Part shown: positions 10,184 to 20,500 of the stretch, in pieces | Position numbering within the stretch: the stretch's first letter is position 1 | Layout: each line of letters begins with the position of its first letter | Source of the DNA: Mayamaea pseudoterrestris | Taxonomy: Eukaryota; Bacillariophyta; Bacillariophyceae; Sellaphorales; Sellaphoraceae | Assembly: GCA_027923505.1 (NCBI GenBank) | Contig: BROI01000027.1 | Coordinates: 233,501-297,500, forward strand | Direction: 5' to 3' | DNA length: 64,000 nucleotides | Notes under the pieces: model-generated | The model's database searches: none | What the model was told of the DNA's origin: nothing | Seen by the model: the letters and a program-made list of their open reading frames with translations, nothing else | Made by a program: the position numbers and the translations under genes

Positions 10184-11453
10184 ATGACGACGATTGCTCC
10201 TTCCTGCGGCACTGGTGATCTCACCACCTTTAACATTCTCCATGCCTTCCCCGAGGCGTTGGTTCGCGGCATGCGCTCGTCCTTTCTCCGCGACCCCGAG
10301 TACCACCACTTGACCCAGTGCGAGTCGTTGGACGATGCGCGGCTCAATTTGACCGAGACGGACTACTCGGAAGTCTTGGCGGACTCGAGCACCATGACGC
10401 CGGCGTCGCTGCAAAAGGCGGCGATTCAAAAGGTATGTGTAATGGAAATTACATAGGGAATCAGATTCTTTCGCAATTGATCGCCTCGACTAACTTTATC
10501 GCTTTTATTTTCATTCCATTATACAGTTGGTAACCGAGTTTCAGTACTTGCGCTCGCAGGCAGTCCAGCCCTTGTCGCAGTTTCTCGATTTCATCACGTA
10601 CGAATACATGATTGAGAATGTCATTTTGCTTCTCAAGGGCGCCTTGTCGGGCCGCGACATTAACGAGCTCATTGAGCAGTGCCATCCGCTTGGCATGTTC
10701 AAGGAATCGACCATGCGCTCCATTCCGACGTTTGAAAACTCGGCCAAGGGATACATGGACTTGTATCAGACGGTTCTTGTCGATACGCCGGTGGGACCAT
10801 ACTTTAGTCTGTTTTTGCAGGAGAGTGCGTCGCATCATGGAGGCGACTCGCGCAATGTTTTGGAGGAAGTGGAGATTGAGATTATCAAGTCGTCTCTCAT
10901 CAAGTACTGGATCGAAGACTTTCACCAGTTTACCCAAAAGTTGGGAGGTGACACTGCCAAGCTCATGGGCGACCTCTTGAATGTTCGCGCCGATACGAAT
11001 GCGATTAACATTACGCTCAACTCGTTTGGAACGCCACTCAATGAGCCGGCCATGCGCTCGTCGGACCGCAAGCGTCTGTACCCGGCGGTTGGACACTTGT
11101 ATCCAGCGGGAACGTCCATGTTGGTGGATGTTGCGGACGAGGAGGAGCTTGGACGTGTCCTTGAGCTCTTTCCGCAGTACAGCGCGATTTGGAACGTTCA
11201 TGCCAATGGACAGGGCGACAAGAGCATTGACGACTGCTTTTATGAGCGTGACGTTGAAATGCTTGAGCTTGCCTTTGAGAGTCAAATGCATTACGCAGTC
11301 TTTTATGCTTACGTCAAGCTCAAGGAGCAGGAGATTCGAAACTTGGTTTGGATTTCCGAGTGTATTTTGCAGCAGCAGAAGGACGAGATTAACAAGTTTG
11401 TCCCCGTCTTTTCCTTCCATGCTCCGTGGCGTGAAATGAAGCCGCGCCGATAG
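10184..11453 (+). CDS. VMA6: V-type H+-ATPase subunit d (V0 sector)
   Basis: Central-stalk coupling subunit of the vacuolar proton pump, attached to the membrane ring on the cytoplasmic face. Two exons, 10184-10432 (83 codons) and 10527-11453, are joined by a 94-bp intron GTATGT...TATACAG, giving 391 residues. Conserved blocks are seen in order: LVRGMRSSFL, FLDFITYEYMIENVILLLKG, CHPLGMF, ILVDTPVGPYF-like VLVDTPVGPYF, EIEIIKSSLIKYWIEDF, NITLNSFGT, LYPAVGHLYPAG, MHYAVFYAYVKLKEQEIRN and VWISECI. It is about 40 residues longer than animal subunit d. Several insertions, such as SASHHGGDSRN, account for this. It faces the membrane aspartyl protease gene tail to tail, 160 bp away. Confidence 0.97.
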
Positions 11454-11613
11454 GAAGTCGGCTTTCATCGTCGATGCTCGCAATGTCGAGGCACTAAAAT
11501 CTAGTTGAAAAGCGTTATTATGAGTTATGATTATGAAGCTAATGTATAAAAGTATGCTGGTAGGAATACATAGTGCAGTCTATGAGCTTGTCTGGCACCC
11601 AGACGACGATCCT

Positions 11614-13421
11614 TCACGTATAACGCAGCCCGTTCGGTCCATACGAAGAAACGAAAGGCTTCGACTCGTCGCTCGCACTCCAACTGGGGTCCGCGTGTTG
11701 TTGCTGAGCTCCAAGTTTCCAATTCACGGCACATGTAAGCCCGGCGATCAGAATTGCTATACCGAGGACAGCAATGGAGCTACGACAAAGCCTACTGCAG
11801 CTTGCCTCCAGGTCAAGAATTTTCTCATCAATAGCGTCGCGAAAGTCTGTCTCACGTCGACGCTTCTTCTTGGAAGTATTAGATGCGACTTGGTCATTGC
11901 TGCAGCTGCTTTCTGCAAAACCCATGCGCTCATTTTCAATGTCAAACAAAATGTTCTTGCCCTGCATAAAATTCGAACCCAGAGTCTGTTTGCTATCCGA
12001 CGTGAAGAATATTCGGGAAATCCATACATTGTTCTCCTCAATGTATCTCATGTAGTGTGAAGGAGGCATGCTGTACGTAATTGTATTAGAGGGTTTGTCA
12101 GCTCTCGGTCGGACACTCGCGCCAAACGATTTTACCTAACGACGTTGTCACTTACGCAACAAGTATGGAACCGCGATTATACCTGTCCAAAGTATTCACA
12201 ATCCAAGGAGCTGACAAGTCGTTCTCATTACGCCGCGACGGAGATAACTGGAAAAGGAGTGTCGGAAGATAGTCATCCAGCTCGTCCCGATCGTATACAT
12301 ACTCGCGATGTGGACTGTAATGCTTGCCGGTCAATGCTTTCCATGCATCCGAGAAGGGAAACTCCAAATTTTTGTTGAACAGGGTGCTGGAGGTGCCGCT
12401 GTCTACAATAAAAGGAGATCGGTTCATGGCGTACGTGCGCATGCTCACCGTCTCGTACCAAACATTGTAGTGACTCTGCCGACTTGGTTGAACCCGTCCA
12501 CCTCCGTGCATGCGAAGGTGAATATTTTCCACGTACAAGCCATAATAGTCATCGGTCTTAAGCATTTCTGCAAAGATCATGGGCGTTTCATTCAAGCTTT
12601 CGTCGGCTCCGCCAAACGTCAGGACTGCTGCTGCTGCTGCTGCAGGTGACACGTCCTACGTCCTTGTCTTGCGTGACGGTTCGAAAGCACAATCCAAAAG
12701 ATTGCGAATCCATCAGCCTTTGGTCGTAAATTTGCTTCCAGAAACTGCCAGAGTATCGACTCATTCCCATGATACCATCTGCCAACTGATCGGTAAAGAG
12801 GCCGTGAATGCTAATTTGACAGCCAAACGTCAAATTCATGTAAAGGCCAAGGTTGCCTACTCGAACGATATCTGTGCCTTCATCGGCCACCCAGGAGCTT
12901 CCTTCATCGTAGTGCCGACTAACGCTGCAGTAGCTTTGTGAGTTTCTTTCGTAGTGATTGCGGCTGCTGCTAGATGCCGCGTTGCATTTTCCAAGCATGC
13001 AGTCACGGTTGGTTCGACAGGGCGTTTTCATGTAGCACGTTGCATTGGATTCATTATACAATCCTCCCAAATGATGGTCATCGCATCCTTTGCACTGCGA
13101 GCAGGGAAAGGCCGTCGTGCCCGATCCAGTGTCGACAATGAGGCTAACGTTTTGTAGATTGTCGCCACAGCCAATCTCTACCATTACATAATGCGTGCCT
13201 GGCGCTTGGAATAGCTCGAGTCTGACGACTGGAGGAGAGAGAAGCGGTAGATTGCTATCATTTGAAATGTTATTTTGGATTGTAGAAATGATTCTTCGAT
13301 GTCTTTGTGAAGCATGATGATGAATGGGAAGTCGAATTGATCGCCTGGAACATGATAGTCGAAGAAAAAATGAGGCCCCGAACAGCCAACGAACGCAGAG
13401 TTTAGACAGTAGCAGCTTCAT
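11614..13421 (-). CDS. Membrane-anchored A1 aspartyl protease, apparent frameshift
   Basis: Pepsin-family protease predicted to be secretory and C-terminally anchored. The segment 13421-12156 encodes an N-terminal signal/anchor (LLLSKLCVRWLFGASFFL), the first catalytic motif DTGS at residues 97-100, and a cysteine-rich insert (CSQCKGC, CYMKTPC). After a frame change near 12610-12650 it encodes LTFGGADES and the second motif FIVDSGTSSTLF. An 85-bp intron (12155-12071) leads to the last exon 12070-11614, which holds GSNFMQGKNILFDIENERMGFA, the membrane helix IAVLGIAILIAGLTCAVNW and a short tail. Its layout recalls plasmepsin-V-like enzymes. Exons total 1,723 nt, so one extra base is present; the break lies at a (CTG)6 run and no GT-AG intron restores frame. 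A sequencing error or a recently broken allele are both possible. Confidence 0.85.
12625..12645. repeat. Short CAG/CTG run inside the aspartyl protease gene
   Basis: Six CTG units followed by CAG lie exactly where the protease reading frame changes. They encode Ser in one frame and Ala in the other. Confidence 0.8.
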
Positions 13422-13730
13422 GTCGTGACTTGATCTATGAGTCTGAGAGAAGATCGCGAATGGTTAAGCATCATCTTGTGCAACGGTGTAGTCCTGTTGT
13501 GCATTTGCTGCATTCTATCACGGAACAAATGCGACGACGAGTGGATGTCGGCGAGCACGACGAAAAGAAATGTCCGACCGAAACTGCGTGCGACAACGTT
13601 AGCTATCTCCGCATGCGACGAGGATTTCGTTCAGCCTATATGCCACAACATACGTATTATAGCAATGAACTTGCTATGATATGACTAGAGTGGCTAGTAC
13701 TTTATCTGAGTGACAGCTTTGCTTCTGCAG
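13422..13730. other. Intergenic region, aspartyl protease promoter side
   Basis: 309 bp between the protease start codon and the stop of the LRR membrane protein. Two overlapping 80-84 codon open frames on the plus strand have no recognisable features. Confidence 0.5.
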
Positions 13731-15599
13731 CTACAAGCCACACCCGCAATCGCAGCTGCACTGGACGGTTTCGCAGTCAACGGAAACATACATGTTAATC
13801 TCCGACTTGAGTGCGCAGACTTCCAACGGGACAGTGCCAGACAGTGAGTTTAAATACAACGTCATGAGTTCCAGATTTGATAATTGCGATAGTTGCGATG
13901 GAATGGTTCCGATCAAGCGATTCTCGTCCAAAATTATATACTCCAGATTTGACAGGACTCCCAGCTCGGTTGGAATCGAGCCAGACAGCTGGCTGTTCTG
14001 AAGTGAAAGGTACTTGAGATTGGGAAGGTTGGTCAAGAACGTTGGAATCTGTTGCGACTCAAAAAAGTTGCCCCCGAACAGCATCGTTTCCATGAAAGTC
14101 ATGTTTGCTATTTGAGGTGGTATGCGCGGCAACCAGTTGTCTCGTACGTTCAATCGCCGGAGACTCGTCGGCAGTTGCGGAACAGAGCTCATACCAACCT
14201 GCTGTAGTTCAAGCTGCCGCAAATTCTGCATGGCGAACAACGATTCCGGAAGAACGATGCCTCGGTTGAATGACAAGTCAAGCTTGACAAGACCCGTCAG
14301 CAGCTCCATCTCTTGAGGAATCACTCCAGTTATATTGTTGCTTGACAGATCTAGCTCCGTCAGTGTCCCATTTAAACACGGCAGCTGGGCATTGTTGTAC
14401 CATAAGCATTCGCTTTCGTAGCTAAGCCACGCTGAATTGTCCTTCCAGATACGCCCGTTGCTGGCATGGTACAAGGTTGCAAGTACGAAACGAACGAGCA
14501 TGGACTCTGTCGTCATCGCTGTTGCGGAAGTATTCGCGGCTTGACGCTCCAACCATCTCCATGCCTTGAATTGTGGTGATTGATTATTTTGAATCGCCTC
14601 GAGCGTGTAGTTTGGTAAATGCTGCGTTCGAAGCACTTCCAGACTGGAGACGACGGATGAAATTGTAGGCGAGTTCGTAGGTTGGTATTGCATGACATCG
14701 TCGTCGGGTTGTGTTGCGTTTGGAAATATCTTGTTTCCACTCGTGTATTTTGCAGATTTTGCTGCGGATCGATTTCCAACCAAACCAACAGCCAACGCAA
14801 CTGCTAAAATTGCCACAAGGACAAGCAACGCAAACAAGCAGAGACTAATTCTGCGGCATCTTGTCAGTTTGCGCTCGAGCGTATCTACAGCGCTGCTTGC
14901 CGCTTGGACAAGCTCCTTCAAATCATCTGGTGAAACTTGCGAAAGCTGCGATGACGCATTCGTCGCTCCGGTCATGCTCTTTTTGATTGCCGTTGGATCG
15001 TAGTCATTCACAATGTCTCCACCATTCGTATTGTCTTCCATGATGGTGCCAAGCTCATAGTCACTCAAGTCGTCTGGAAAGACAGCCTGCATGGAGGTTT
15101 GCGTGTCATCGCCTCCCGTTCGCAGCGTCATATTATCGTCCTGCTGCGGCTGGCACTGCAGTGCTCTCAACGCTTCCTGCTGAATAGTTTTGGTAGTCGT
15201 TTCCCATGGATGATGCTGGTGATGATGAGCTTGACGAAGCTGTTGTTGCTGCATAAGCTGGTTGCTACCGCTGGCAATCTCCTGCTGCCGGAGTGTTTTG
15301 CGGAGCTGCGTGCGACGGCCGCTATTGTTGGCATCGCTGTCCATGGACGAGACCATGCTTAATACGCTTTCACCGTGATGCATTTGGTTGAGAGTACTTT
15401 CGTCGTCGTCCGTAATGGAGGAACGAATTTCTGGTCGGCGACTTGTGCGATCGTTTCTCGTTGGAGTAATGGGTAGATTTTCAGCTGCAGCTGCAAATTT
15501 ATCAAGCACGAGGCAACTAAAGGAAAAAGCGGCCGGCCGTTGTCCCTTGTTGCCGTTTCTCTTTCTTTGATCCTTGGTCGAGTATAGCGGCGTCTGCAT
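13731..15599 (-). CDS. LRR transmembrane protein, diatom type
   Basis: Intronless gene for a 622-residue single-pass protein. Residues 1-245 are polar and probably disordered, with a Gln/His run at about 115-131 (LMQQQQLRQAHHHQHH) and acidic patches. A membrane helix follows at about 251-275 (ISLCLFALLVLVAILAVALAVGLVG), flanked by Arg/Lys on the N-terminal side, so the N-terminus should be cytosolic. The outer part has an N-terminal cap-like segment (DNSAWLSYESECLWYNN) and about seven plant-type LRRs between about 410 and 600, including LTELDLSSNNITGVIP, LKYLSLQNSQLSGSIP, LEYIILDENRLIGTIP and LELMTLYLNSLSGTVP. The end is cysteine-rich (CETVQCSCDCGCG). This architecture is expanded in raphid diatoms. 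It lacks a kinase domain, so a binding or adhesion role is only an inference. Confidence 0.88.
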   Translation of the reverse strand: MQTPLYSTKDQRKRNGNKGQRPAAFSFSCLVLDKFAAAAENLPITPTRNDRTSRRPEIRSSITDDDESTLNQMHHGESVLSMVSSMDSDANNSGRRTQLRKTLRQQEIASGSNQLMQQQQLRQAHHHQHHPWETTTKTIQQEALRALQCQPQQDDNMTLRTGGDDTQTSMQAVFPDDLSDYELGTIMEDNTNGGDIVNDYDPTAIKKSMTGATNASSQLSQVSPDDLKELVQAASSAVDTLERKLTRCRRISLCLFALLVLVAILAVALAVGLVGNRSAAKSAKYTSGNKIFPNATQPDDDVMQYQPTNSPTISSVVSSLEVLRTQHLPNYTLEAIQNNQSPQFKAWRWLERQAANTSATAMTTESMLVRFVLATLYHASNGRIWKDNSAWLSYESECLWYNNAQLPCLNGTLTELDLSSNNITGVIPQEMELLTGLVKLDLSFNRGIVLPESLFAMQNLRQLELQQVGMSSVPQLPTSLRRLNVRDNWLPRIPPQIANMTFMETMLFGGNFFESQQIPTFLTNLPNLKYLSLQNSQLSGSIPTELGVLSNLEYIILDENRLIGTIPSQLSQLSNLELMTLYLNSLSGTVPLEVCALKSEINMYVSVDCETVQCSCDCGCGL

Positions 15600-16144
15600 A
15601 TTCTGCTATGCGTGGACCGGTAGATTGAAGTGGTTAAAAGGGATTGCTACGACGAAATGGCGGCGATGGTTATCATGGTGAAGGTGCGATTTGGATCGCG
15701 ACGTCAGAGCGTTGGTGCGAAGATACCCATATAATTTGAATCACGTTTCAACATTAAGCCTACTGACGTGGCTTGGCTTGCTGCACGCTTATACCAACGG
15801 AATACTAATCCCCGGTGAGACATAACCAATGGATAACTATCATCCGCCCTGCTATCGTTGCGGGATGGATCAGATCGTGTGACGAAACAAGTAGACACTA
15901 CAATAGATAGCTGACTACGGACCATTTTCTCAAGATGCTGTGTAGCATGAAAACTCGTCTACATTAAGATTTACGACGCGCGTAGGTAGGTGTTTCGGTA
16001 GGCAACAATCTATATAAATTAGTCATGCAAATGTAAGCTTTTATGAAGTAAAGACGTTCATACATCTGATTGTTCTGCGGTTAGTGCAATGCGGAGGAAG
16101 TATTGAGCAAACATGCAGATTCAAGCCATGACCATCTCCCATCC
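15600..16144. other. Intergenic region, LRR membrane protein promoter side
   Basis: 545 bp, AT-richer than its neighbours, with a TATATAAAT sequence near 16011. It should include the promoter of the LRR gene and the 3' end of the glycerol dehydrogenase gene. No gene seen. Confidence 0.45.
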
Positions 16145-17263
16145 TCAGACCAGCCCACGCTTCATCTGCTTGCGACGCTGTCCTTCCATATTCGCGGCGA
16201 GCAATGCCGCCTTGATAGCGGCAGCAGAAACAGGCTTCAGTTCATTGTGGATAGACTCCTCCGCAAAGACGGTGCGGTTTGCAACGATATCAAGTTTCTC
16301 GTCGGTCAAATCCGTTATACCAATGTCGGCAAGCGTCGTCGGAAGGCCAACCGACTCGCAAAAGGAGTAAACTTCGTCCATGAGCTCCTGCGATGCATCC
16401 GTAAAGAACAAACCAGTCAAGACGCCGATGGCAACCTTTTCGCCATGATAGTACTTGTGACATTCCTGCAATTCCGACAAGCCATTGTGCACCGCATGGG
16501 CGCATCCCAAACCAGCCGACTCGAACCCGACTCCGCTCATTAGCGTGTTAGCTTCGACGACATGCTCGAATGCAGGAGTCACTGCACCAGCCTGCGCTGA
16601 AACCAGCGCCACCTTGCCGTACTGAAGCAACGTCTTGTAGCACGTGGAAGCAATCACATAGGACGTGAGAGATCCTGGGTGGTCGTGTCCAGCACCGCAG
16701 GTGGAGTTTGCTGCACTTTTGATGCGACAACTTTCCGCCTCAAAGTATGTACTCAATGCATCTCCCATTCCAGAAACGAGTAAGCGAACCGGAGCCTTGA
16801 CGATGATGCTTGTATCCAAAAGCACAACATCTGGATTACGCGGCAAATCGAGGTACTTGACAACTTCTCCTGAATCTGTATAAATGACGGCGCGAGCCGA
16901 GGTTGGAGCATCCGTCGACGCTGCCGTTGCGCTAATCACAATTGGAACTTTAAGGTAGAAGCTGACAGCCTTGGCTGTATCAAGTGTTTTGCCTCCGCCC
17001 AAACCAATTACGCAACCCACATTCGCACCCGCTTCTACCAAACGATCAATTTCAGCCTGCGTACATTCACCACCAAAGACTTGGACGACAAGGTTGGGAG
17101 AGCTTATATTGAGATCAGGAAGAATGTTAGTGTGAACGAAAGGATCGACAATAAGAAGACCCTGCAGCTTTCCAAAAGATTCGACTATGGAAGGGAGCAT
17201 GGAAATAGCTCCAGGGCCTTGAATGTAGCGAGCTGGAAAGGCAGTTTGAGTAATGCGGTTCAT
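16145..17263 (-). CDS. gldA: Glycerol dehydrogenase (NAD+, Zn-dependent)
   Basis: Oxidises glycerol to dihydroxyacetone with NAD+; iron-containing-alcohol-dehydrogenase fold. Intronless, 372 residues, close to the usual bacterial length of about 365-370. The nucleotide-binding segment is VIGLGGGKTLDTAKA (85-99), followed by SATAASTDAPTSARAVIY. The zinc ligands expected for the family are present: Asp168 in GMGDALSTYFE, His256 in GCAHAVHNG and His273 in YYHGEKVAIG. No obvious plastid (ASAF-type) or mitochondrial leader is seen, so the cytosol is likely. The bacterial-type sequence and lack of introns make lateral origin plausible, though this was not tested by phylogeny. It lies 316 bp from the helicase stop codon and has the same orientation. 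Confidence 0.93.
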   Translation of the reverse strand: MNRITQTAFPARYIQGPGAISMLPSIVESFGKLQGLLIVDPFVHTNILPDLNISSPNLVVQVFGGECTQAEIDRLVEAGANVGCVIGLGGGKTLDTAKAVSFYLKVPIVISATAASTDAPTSARAVIYTDSGEVVKYLDLPRNPDVVLLDTSIIVKAPVRLLVSGMGDALSTYFEAESCRIKSAANSTCGAGHDHPGSLTSYVIASTCYKTLLQYGKVALVSAQAGAVTPAFEHVVEANTLMSGVGFESAGLGCAHAVHNGLSELQECHKYYHGEKVAIGVLTGLFFTDASQELMDEVYSFCESVGLPTTLADIGITDLTDEKLDIVANRTVFAEESIHNELKPVSAAAIKAALLAANMEGQRRKQMKRGLV

Positions 17264-17579
17264 GGTATCGTTTCGATTCCTCGTTTTGGATTGTTGTGCT
17301 TCGAGAGATGTTGACGACGCGTTCGCTTCAAATTTTGATGCAGGAACGTGCGAGATGCGAAGCGCGAAAGATCTTCACGATCATCAAGTCGTACCGGTAG
17401 CATTATGTAGCGATACGGGGACGTATTTGTTCCAACTTGACGAAGTGTGAAGGACTTTCGTTCCCTATCAAGCTTTTTGAACTTTGGGATTATGATGTCG
17501 ACTGCTATCAGCTGACGGTAGGCTTAACCGTTACTTGTACAGCACGAACCGCATCGTGGAGACAGTCGTTCCTCCATCA
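17264..17579. other. Intergenic region, gldA promoter side
   Basis: 316 bp upstream of the glycerol dehydrogenase start and downstream of the helicase stop. No distinct motif or gene seen. Confidence 0.4.
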
Positions 17580-20500
17580 CTAGCTCAGTATGGCCACGAC
17601 TCCGTCGATAATTGATTCGACCTGCGTCAATTGTTCAGCGGCGACCGGTTCGCCCGTCGAAGAAGCATGAATAATTACCTTTAAAACGTTTCGCAAGCTC
17701 GATCGAAGCTCTTGAAACAAGACACCGGTTTTAGCCGGCATTCTGAGTGATATCCAGTCATCAACTACAACTTCTCGCTCCAGGTGCTTCACGTCCAGCT
17801 TGGATCCGAACAAAAGAAGAGAAAATGGGTGGACGAAGCAAGTTGTCGATACAGAAACACGATGTGCTGTTGCAAACTTTTCGTGATAACAAACCCATTG
17901 TGACGGGGCTTGCTGTTTGGCCAGAACTCGTGAGTTAATTGACGAGCCATGAATCTCAAGGAGGTTCGTCTTTTGCTCTAGTTGTATAGAGCCATTCGCC
18001 GTACCGGTAGACTTGTTCGGCAGGCGAGCAACGTAAGGGTACATGCCTGAGCAAATGACGCTGTGCACAACCATTTCATTCTCCCCGTGTTTGTTATGCC
18101 GACAACGACGCAACAAGGTATGATCAACGCTTCGCCGCTTTGTGTTTAACCCAGCGCACTGACGATCGAGCAAAGAGATTGTCGATAATAGGTCCAAGTA
18201 CAGTACTTTCGCGTCCTGTGCTTCTTGAAGTGATGACAGGCTCAAATAATTTGACTTGCAAAATCGAAAAGCATCTCCGATTGATTGCGCCTCCTCAAAC
18301 GCACAGTAGACGTTATGCAGCGTGATAAAGTCAGAATTGTCATGCTGAAACTTGGCGTGTGCTGCTTTTGCTTCGTGCGCCTTGTCGGACAAGAACAATG
18401 GTTTTGACAACGATAGACATGCTGCGATCGTTGTAATGGGGTCAATGCACTGAAAAAGAGCTCCATAAATCAGCTGAGGCGAGCGAGTGGATGAGAGCAT
18501 AAGTAACAATATGGAATAATCTCGCACTCACAGTCAGTTCACGTACCATTTTTCCTAAACGGGGATGCAGTGGGAGCTTCACCAAAAGTTGTCCAAGTGG
18601 CGTCAAGTTTTCCTTCGTATTCTGACGAGAAAGAGCCCCAATCTCTTCGAGACTGTCAAGTGCAGTTACAATTGCTTGTTCCATCGGTGGTTGGGGAGTC
18701 ATATCAAGAAAATCTCTACAGCTGATCCCTGTAGTTGAAAAAGACGATCCCGTCGACAAGATAGTCAGGCACACTTCCTCAAGTGGTATCCGTCTAAGCT
18801 CAGGTTCACTTTGATCATGCATAGTCGACTGCTCGGTTTTTGTCGAGAAGAGTTTCAAAGAAAGTCCTGGCTGGACTCTTCCTGCTCTACCTGACCTCTG
18901 ACGAACACTAGCTTTCGAACACCACGACACCAAGAGCCTGGGCGTGCCTGATCTCTTGTCGCTCGTAAGTTCGCGAACTCTACCGCTATCAATAACAATG
19001 ACGACATCAGGAATCGTCACTGGTGAACATAAATTATGAGATGAAAAAAGGTAAAAGGAACCAAATAACCAACTGTCAATCGACGCGAACGTACCGCTTG
19101 TCTCGGCAATATTCGTCGCAACAATTATCTTTCGTCGCCCCTTTTCTGACTTTTGAAAAGCTCGTCGTTGATCTTGAGAGGAAATCGTTGAGTGTAATGG
19201 TATGATGTCGAGCTTACTCGCGGTGAACACGCGGTTTCCCTGCAACTGATCGATCAAGCCGCGAATCTCGCCTTTGCCCGGCAAAAAAATAAGAATGGAT
19301 CCTTTCAACATGTCCACGCCTTCATGAGGAAGAAGATTGTGTTGCCCTTGGCCAGTTTCGAATAGTAGCAAGCGAAGCAGGTCTTCAATGAGGTCAAAAT
19401 TGATCACAGACTCGTCCACGCGGTCCATCGACCTTCAGATAGTAAGCATAGAAAACGGTTGGAGACAGAATTTATAAAAATAACCTCACAAGCGGAAAAC
19501 TTACCGTCTTGTAGCCATTGTAAAATCGGGATAGTTGTTTGAAATGTCCTGACAAAGCGGCGAAGCAAGGGACATAGTCTCCCTCTTCTTTTCGCCGCCT
19601 CTCGTAGTAATGAACATAGATGCCGTTTCATCACGCCCTTGGGATCGAATGGCATTTCGCGAACCTTCCTCGATCACATGCCCCGTCGCTTCAATTATAT
19701 GCTCGAGATTGTAGCTCGTCACAGGAAATGTCCGTCCTGTTCATATTAGCAATGATTCGTGGTCAGAGAATAGCCACACTTATCAAACAAGTATTTCAAG
19801 AAAGGACACCCTGCCACTTACCGGGAACAGACACAAGTGGAGCTCGACCAAAGTATGAACAGAATAGCTTGGCATCGAGCGTCGCCGACATCTGGAGATG
19901 TCCGGATTAAGCAGTGTCAGTCCCATGCAAAGATTATGCTGGCCGCCAAGTCATGACTCATCGCAACCAAAAACTCACCAGAACTACTTTTAAATCCTGT
20001 CTTGGGCCTCTGACTAGATTTCGCAATGTCACGAGAAGCAGATCTACGTGCCATTGCCTTTCGTGTATTTCGTCGACAACAATATGTGAGATTCCTTGAA
20101 GTAGTGGGTTTTCCACCAGCAGGCGAAGCACTATGCCTGTTGTACAGAATAGTAACCGAGTGTCGTCACTTCGACGAGATTCGAGACGAATCTGGTATCC
20201 AACGCGCTTGCCGATGTTTGCGTCGCCCATTTCCTCTGATACCCGCTCAGCGACTGTGACGGCTGCGATACGCCGAGGCTGAGTGCACAATATAAATGTA
20301 TCCATGCCGCGATAGTCCATCAGAGCATTTTCCAATAAGAACTGCGGACACTGCGTAGTTTTCCCGGCGCCAGTTTGCGCATAGACGACCGTGACAGGAT
20401 TATCGCGGACAGTCGCAAGGAACTCCTCACGATACGAGTACATAGGAAGTTCCTTTCTCTGTCCCAAAATGGTCCTGTATCTCGATGAAGTGGTCAATCG

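Noticed and set aside
10461-11483. 340-codon open frame antisense to V-ATPase subunit d
   Set aside because: Shadow of a strongly conserved gene; low-complexity basic composition, no domain.
12645-12664. A 20-bp GT-AG 'intron' that would explain the protease frame change
   Set aside because: Too short, and its removal leads into a stop (CAG run then TGA); every splice ending in the CAG run gives the wrong phase.
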